64,000 nucleotides of DNA from WTFY01 sp011523795 (lineage in GTDB: Bacteria; Pseudomonadota; Gammaproteobacteria; UBA4575). The position numbers and the translations under genes were made by a program. The notes beneath the pieces were generated by a model. It had not been told where the DNA came from. It did not search any database and saw nothing but the letters and a program-made list of their open reading frames with translations. The stretch lies in the NCBI GenBank assembly GCA_965207475.1, contig OZ242278.1:1364001-1428000 (forward strand), given 5' to 3'. Of the stretch, positions 61,320 through 64,000 are shown piece by piece; position 1 is the stretch's first letter, and the number at the start of each line of letters is the position of its first letter.

Positions 61320-61502
61320 ATGGGAATCAGCCCCTGGCAGTTACTGATCATACTGCTGATCATACTGCTGATCTTCGGCACGAAAAAACTACGCAACATG
61401 GGCGGTGACATCGGCAGCGCGGTCAAGAATTTCCGCAAGTCCGTGAAAGACGAAAGCGAGCCCGAAGATTCAAAGACGGATGAGCCCTCGACGAAAGAGT
61501 AG
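61320..61502 (+). CDS. tatA: Sec-independent translocase subunit TatA
   Basis: 60 residues with one N-terminal transmembrane helix (WQLLIILLIILLIFGTKKL), the FG-x-KKL hinge, an amphipathic helix (GGDIGSAVKNFRKSVKDE) and a charged tail. Ribosome site GGGAG upstream. Forms the Tat pore with TatB and TatC. Confidence 0.95.
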   Translation: MGISPWQLLIILLIILLIFGTKKLRNMGGDIGSAVKNFRKSVKDESEPEDSKTDEPSTKE

Positions 61503-61514
61503 CCTTTTCGAACC

Positions 61515-61880
61515 ATGTTTGATTTCGGCTTTTGGGAGCTCACCCTCATCATGGTGGTCGTGCTGCTGGTGGTCGGGCCGGAAAAGCTGCCGCGTCTGGC
61601 GGGCCAGGCCGGGAGGTGGGTAGGCAAGGCCCGGCGCATGTTCGAGGCCTTCCGCGCAGACATCGAATCCGAGATCCGCGCAGCCGAACTGAAGGAAATC
61701 TTGGACAAGCAGCAGAACGAAATCGGTGAGCTGAAGGAAATCCTGAAAGGCACGCAGCGGGAGGTCGAACAGGAGCTGGACGACGGGGATGACACGCTGG
61801 TCAAGGCCGTCGAGGAACAGATCGAATCCGCCAGGGAAAAACCGGTGAAACCGGGGCCTGAAAAGAATGAAGCCGACTGA
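61515..61880 (+). CDS. tatB: Sec-independent translocase subunit TatB
   Basis: 121 residues. N-terminal MFDFGFWELTLIMVVVLLVV helix with Glu8, the GPEKLPRLAGQAGRWVGKAR hinge and amphipathic helix, then a long acidic helical tail. It starts 12 bp after tatA and overlaps tatC by 14 bases. Confidence 0.95.
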   Translation: MFDFGFWELTLIMVVVLLVVGPEKLPRLAGQAGRWVGKARRMFEAFRADIESEIRAAELKEILDKQQNEIGELKEILKGTQREVEQELDDGDDTLVKAVEEQIESAREKPVKPGPEKNEAD

Positions 61881-62787
61881 CTCCGGAGACCCCGAGGCCA
61901 AGCAGGAATCCCTACTGTCGCACCTGTTTGAGCTGCGCAGCCGGCTGCTGTGGGTGACGGGCAGCGTGCTGGCAGTCATGCTGGGCCTGTTCCCGTTTGC
62001 CAACACCTTGTATGCCTGGCTGGCCGGTCCGCTGATGGCGCACCTGCCGGAGGACAGCTCGATGGTGGCGATCGAGGTGGCCTCGCCCTTCCTCACCCCG
62101 TTCAAGCTTGTGTTCCTGCTCAGCATCGTGCTGGCCATCCCGATCATCCTCTACCATGCCTGGGCCTTCGTCGCACCGGGCCTGTACGGCAGCGAAAAGC
62201 GGCTGGTGTTCCCGCTCCTCGTGTCCAGTTCGATCCTGTTTTACGTGGGCATGGCCTTCGCGTACTTCATCGTCTTCCCCCTGGTGTTCGGCTTCTTCAC
62301 GAGAGTGGCCCCGGAAGGGGTGGCGGTGATGACGGACATCGGGCGCTACCTGGATTTTGTGATCAAGATCTTCATCGCATTCGGGGCTGCGTTCGAGGTA
62401 CCGATAGTGACCCTGGTGCTGGTCAGGCTGGGCGTGACCACGCCGAAAAAGCTGGCTTCCAAGCGCCCCTACGTGATCGTGGTGGCCTTCATCGTCGGCA
62501 TGCTGCTGACGCCGCCGGACGTGATCTCCCAGGTGTTGCTGGCCATCCCGGTATGGCTGCTGTTCGAGATTGGCCTGCTGCTGTCGCGCCTGTGGGTGCC
62601 CAAGCCCCTGGAGGAGGACGAGGATGCACCCGGGGAGAAACCGGCCGGTAAGCCAAGGCGGTCGCGGCGCAAGAAAGCGTCCAGGGTCCCGCTGTCTGCC
62701 GAGGAACAGGCGATGGAATTGGGCGAAGGGGAGCCCCTCGAAAAGCCCGAAGAGAACGGGGATGAGCCAGACGGGGGGACACGCTGA
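61867..62787 (+). CDS. tatC: Sec-independent translocase subunit TatC
   Basis: 306 residues with six transmembrane helices. The start SLLSHLFELRSRLLW near 17-31, FTRVAPEGVAVMTDIGRYLD near 140-159 and the P2-loop FEVPIVTLVLVRLGV near 177-191 match TatC; the Tat signal peptide binding Glu residues are kept. The C-terminal 55 residues form a charged Arg/Lys and Glu-rich extension beyond the E. coli length. Confidence 0.95.
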   Translation: MKPTDSGDPEAKQESLLSHLFELRSRLLWVTGSVLAVMLGLFPFANTLYAWLAGPLMAHLPEDSSMVAIEVASPFLTPFKLVFLLSIVLAIPIILYHAWAFVAPGLYGSEKRLVFPLLVSSSILFYVGMAFAYFIVFPLVFGFFTRVAPEGVAVMTDIGRYLDFVIKIFIAFGAAFEVPIVTLVLVRLGVTTPKKLASKRPYVIVVAFIVGMLLTPPDVISQVLLAIPVWLLFEIGLLLSRLWVPKPLEEDEDAPGEKPAGKPRRSRRKKASRVPLSAEEQAMELGEGEPLEKPEENGDEPDGGTR

Positions 62788-62832
62788 TTCAATTGGTGCA
62801 TAATCGCGCGCGTAGTAACAACCGGTTTTGCT

Positions 62833-64000
62833 GTGCCCAAGAAAACAAAAATCCGTAAACGCGTCGCACTCGTCATCCTGGACGGGTTCGGCGTCAATCC
62901 CAGCAAGGCCAACAATGCCGTGTTGAGGGCCAACACTCCGCGCTTGGACGAGTACTTCTCACGCTATCCGCACACGGTGCTGGAAGCCTCCGGCGAGGCG
63001 GTAGGTCTGCCCGCGGGACAGATGGGAAACTCGGAAGTCGGGCACATGACAATCGGCTGCGGAGCGGTCATCCGACAGGACCTGATCCGCATTAACGATG
63101 CCATTGCAGACGGCAGCCTGTTCGAGGTCTCGCCCCTGGTGCGTGCCGTCAAGAAAGCCGAGGATGCCGACGGGCACCTGCATCTGATTGGCCTGTTGTC
63201 GGACGGCGGTGTGCACTCGCACATCAACCACATCATCGCGCTGGTGAAGCTGTGCCAGGAGCACGGTGTCCGTCCCCTGGTGCACGTCATCGCCGACGGG
63301 CGCGATGCACCACCGAAGAGCGTGCGAAAATACATCAGGATTCTCAACCCGCACCTGAAACAGGCCGGTGGGGCCATTGCCACCGTGATGGGGCGGTATT
63401 ACGCGATGGACCGTGACCGTCGGTGGGAGCGCACGTTCCTTGCCTGGCAGGCACTCGTGCAACTGGAGGGCCGGCGCGCGGGGACGGCTCAGGATGCCGT
63501 GCGCAACGCCTATGCACGGGGCGAGACGGACGAGTTTATCCTGCCCACTGTGCTGCATGCGGCGCAGCCCATGACTGCCCAGTCCGAGGTGATCTTCTGC
63601 AATTTCCGCAGCGACCGCCCGCTGCAGCTCAGCAAGGCGCTCGTGCAGAAGGAGTTCGATGCCTTTGACCGGGGTCCGGAGTACCGGCCGGTCAGGCTTA
63701 CCAAAATGACCAAGTACAGCAAGAGGTTTCTCGGTCCCGTGGCCTTTCCGCCCCGCAGGCCGGAAACCAACCTGTCTGAAATCATCAGCAAGGCAGGGCT
63801 GCACCAGTTTCATTGTGCAGAGACGGAAAAATACCCTCACGTAACCTACTTCCTGAACGGCGGTTTCGACGGTGCCTACGAGGGGGAGGACCGCAAGATC
63901 GTACCATCCCCCAAGGTGGCGACCTACGACCTGCAGCCGGAGATGAGTGCCGAAGAAGTGGCCGACGAGGTGATCAAGGCCCTGCGCAACAAGGCCTATG
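62833..64000 (+). CDS. gpmI: 2,3-bisphosphoglycerate-independent phosphoglycerate mutase, partial
   Basis: Glycolytic interconversion of 3- and 2-phosphoglycerate with two Mn ions. About 389 residues are present from GTG 62833; the C-terminus lies beyond the window edge. VALVILDGFGVN near 12-23 binds the first metal (Asp), GQMGNSEVGHMTIGCG near 60-75 holds the catalytic Ser, LIGLLSDGGVHSH near 119-131 and VHVIADGRDAPPKS near 152-165 bind substrate, and CNFRSDRP near 257 follows. The start lies 45 bp after tatC. No signs of damage. Confidence 0.95.
   Translation, partial: MPKKTKIRKRVALVILDGFGVNPSKANNAVLRANTPRLDEYFSRYPHTVLEASGEAVGLPAGQMGNSEVGHMTIGCGAVIRQDLIRINDAIADGSLFEVSPLVRAVKKAEDADGHLHLIGLLSDGGVHSHINHIIALVKLCQEHGVRPLVHVIADGRDAPPKSVRKYIRILNPHLKQAGGAIATVMGRYYAMDRDRRWERTFLAWQALVQLEGRRAGTAQDAVRNAYARGETDEFILPTVLHAAQPMTAQSEVIFCNFRSDRPLQLSKALVQKEFDAFDRGPEYRPVRLTKMTKYSKRFLGPVAFPPRRPETNLSEIISKAGLHQFHCAETEKYPHVTYFLNGGFDGAYEGEDRKIVPSPKVATYDLQPEMSAEEVADEVIKALRNKAY

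Noticed and set aside
1..64000. CRISPR arrays, tRNA or rRNA genes
   Set aside because: No regularly spaced repeat series, cloverleaf-like segment or rRNA-like block was recognised; a covariance-model scan would be needed to exclude small RNAs.

Overview
The window is a 64 kb chromosomal piece of an aerobic gammaproteobacterium. This rests on gene order (coaBC-dut, def-fmt, trkA-trkH, hisBHAFE-tatABC-gpmI), a full Gram-negative envelope repertoire (signal peptides, lipoproteins, beta-barrels, Slam, Tat) and oxygen-dependent hemF. Most housekeeping genes are GC-rich. Several islands (about 1.5-5.3, 31.9-32.7 and 51.2-56.5 kb) are visibly AT-richer and hold regulators, secreted lipoproteins, decayed genes and repeats. 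No rRNA, tRNA or CRISPR array was recognised.

Layout. 0-1.4 kb: dut (partial) and coaBC. 1.5-5.3 kb: a LuxR-type regulator and a surface-type lipoprotein lying between two 416-bp direct repeats that I read as identical. 5.4-11.3 kb: GYD protein, transposase remnant, haem-binding DUF3365 protein, then bioF/bioB, ubiA/aroE and gloA. 11.4-24 kb: an apparent catabolic locus with an LLM-class flavin monooxygenase, a MetX-like hydrolase/acyltransferase, a five-gene branched-chain-amino-acid-type ABC importer, an AlkB-like membrane di-iron enzyme, a molybdopterin oxidoreductase and a ferredoxin reductase fused to a 2[4Fe-4S] ferredoxin. 24-28.4 kb: hemB, a methionine-rich repeat protein, osmC, pyrF, a globin and a frameshifted cupin. 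28.5-34 kb: the first of three paralogous beta-barrels set in TonB-receptor debris, hipBA, a small winged-helix gene and a second surface-type lipoprotein. 34-49.7 kb: hemF, tsaC, topA, two more beta-barrel paralogues, def-fmt, an NtrYX-like two-component pair and the Trk potassium system. 49.8-56 kb: a Slam-type outer-membrane translocon, its probable lipoprotein client, and a decayed two-gene locus. 56.5-64 kb: pip, dtd, the histidine genes, tatABC and gpmI (partial).

Two themes stand out. First, a Slam (type XI secretion) barrel shares the window with three TbpB-like lipoproteins, one beside it and two remote, suggesting one translocon serving several dispersed clients. Second, the 11.4-24 kb locus couples uptake of an unknown organic substrate to two different oxygenase chemistries and a dedicated electron-transfer protein, with divergent promoters at both internal junctions. 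Its AlkB-like enzyme has an incomplete first histidine box, so the substrate and even the reaction are open.

Single-base lesions are frequent (cupin, third barrel paralogue, a tiny ORF at 32.6 kb, the 54.9-56 kb pseudogene). They may reflect real gene decay or phase-variable tracts, but uncorrected sequencing errors cannot be excluded from the sequence alone.
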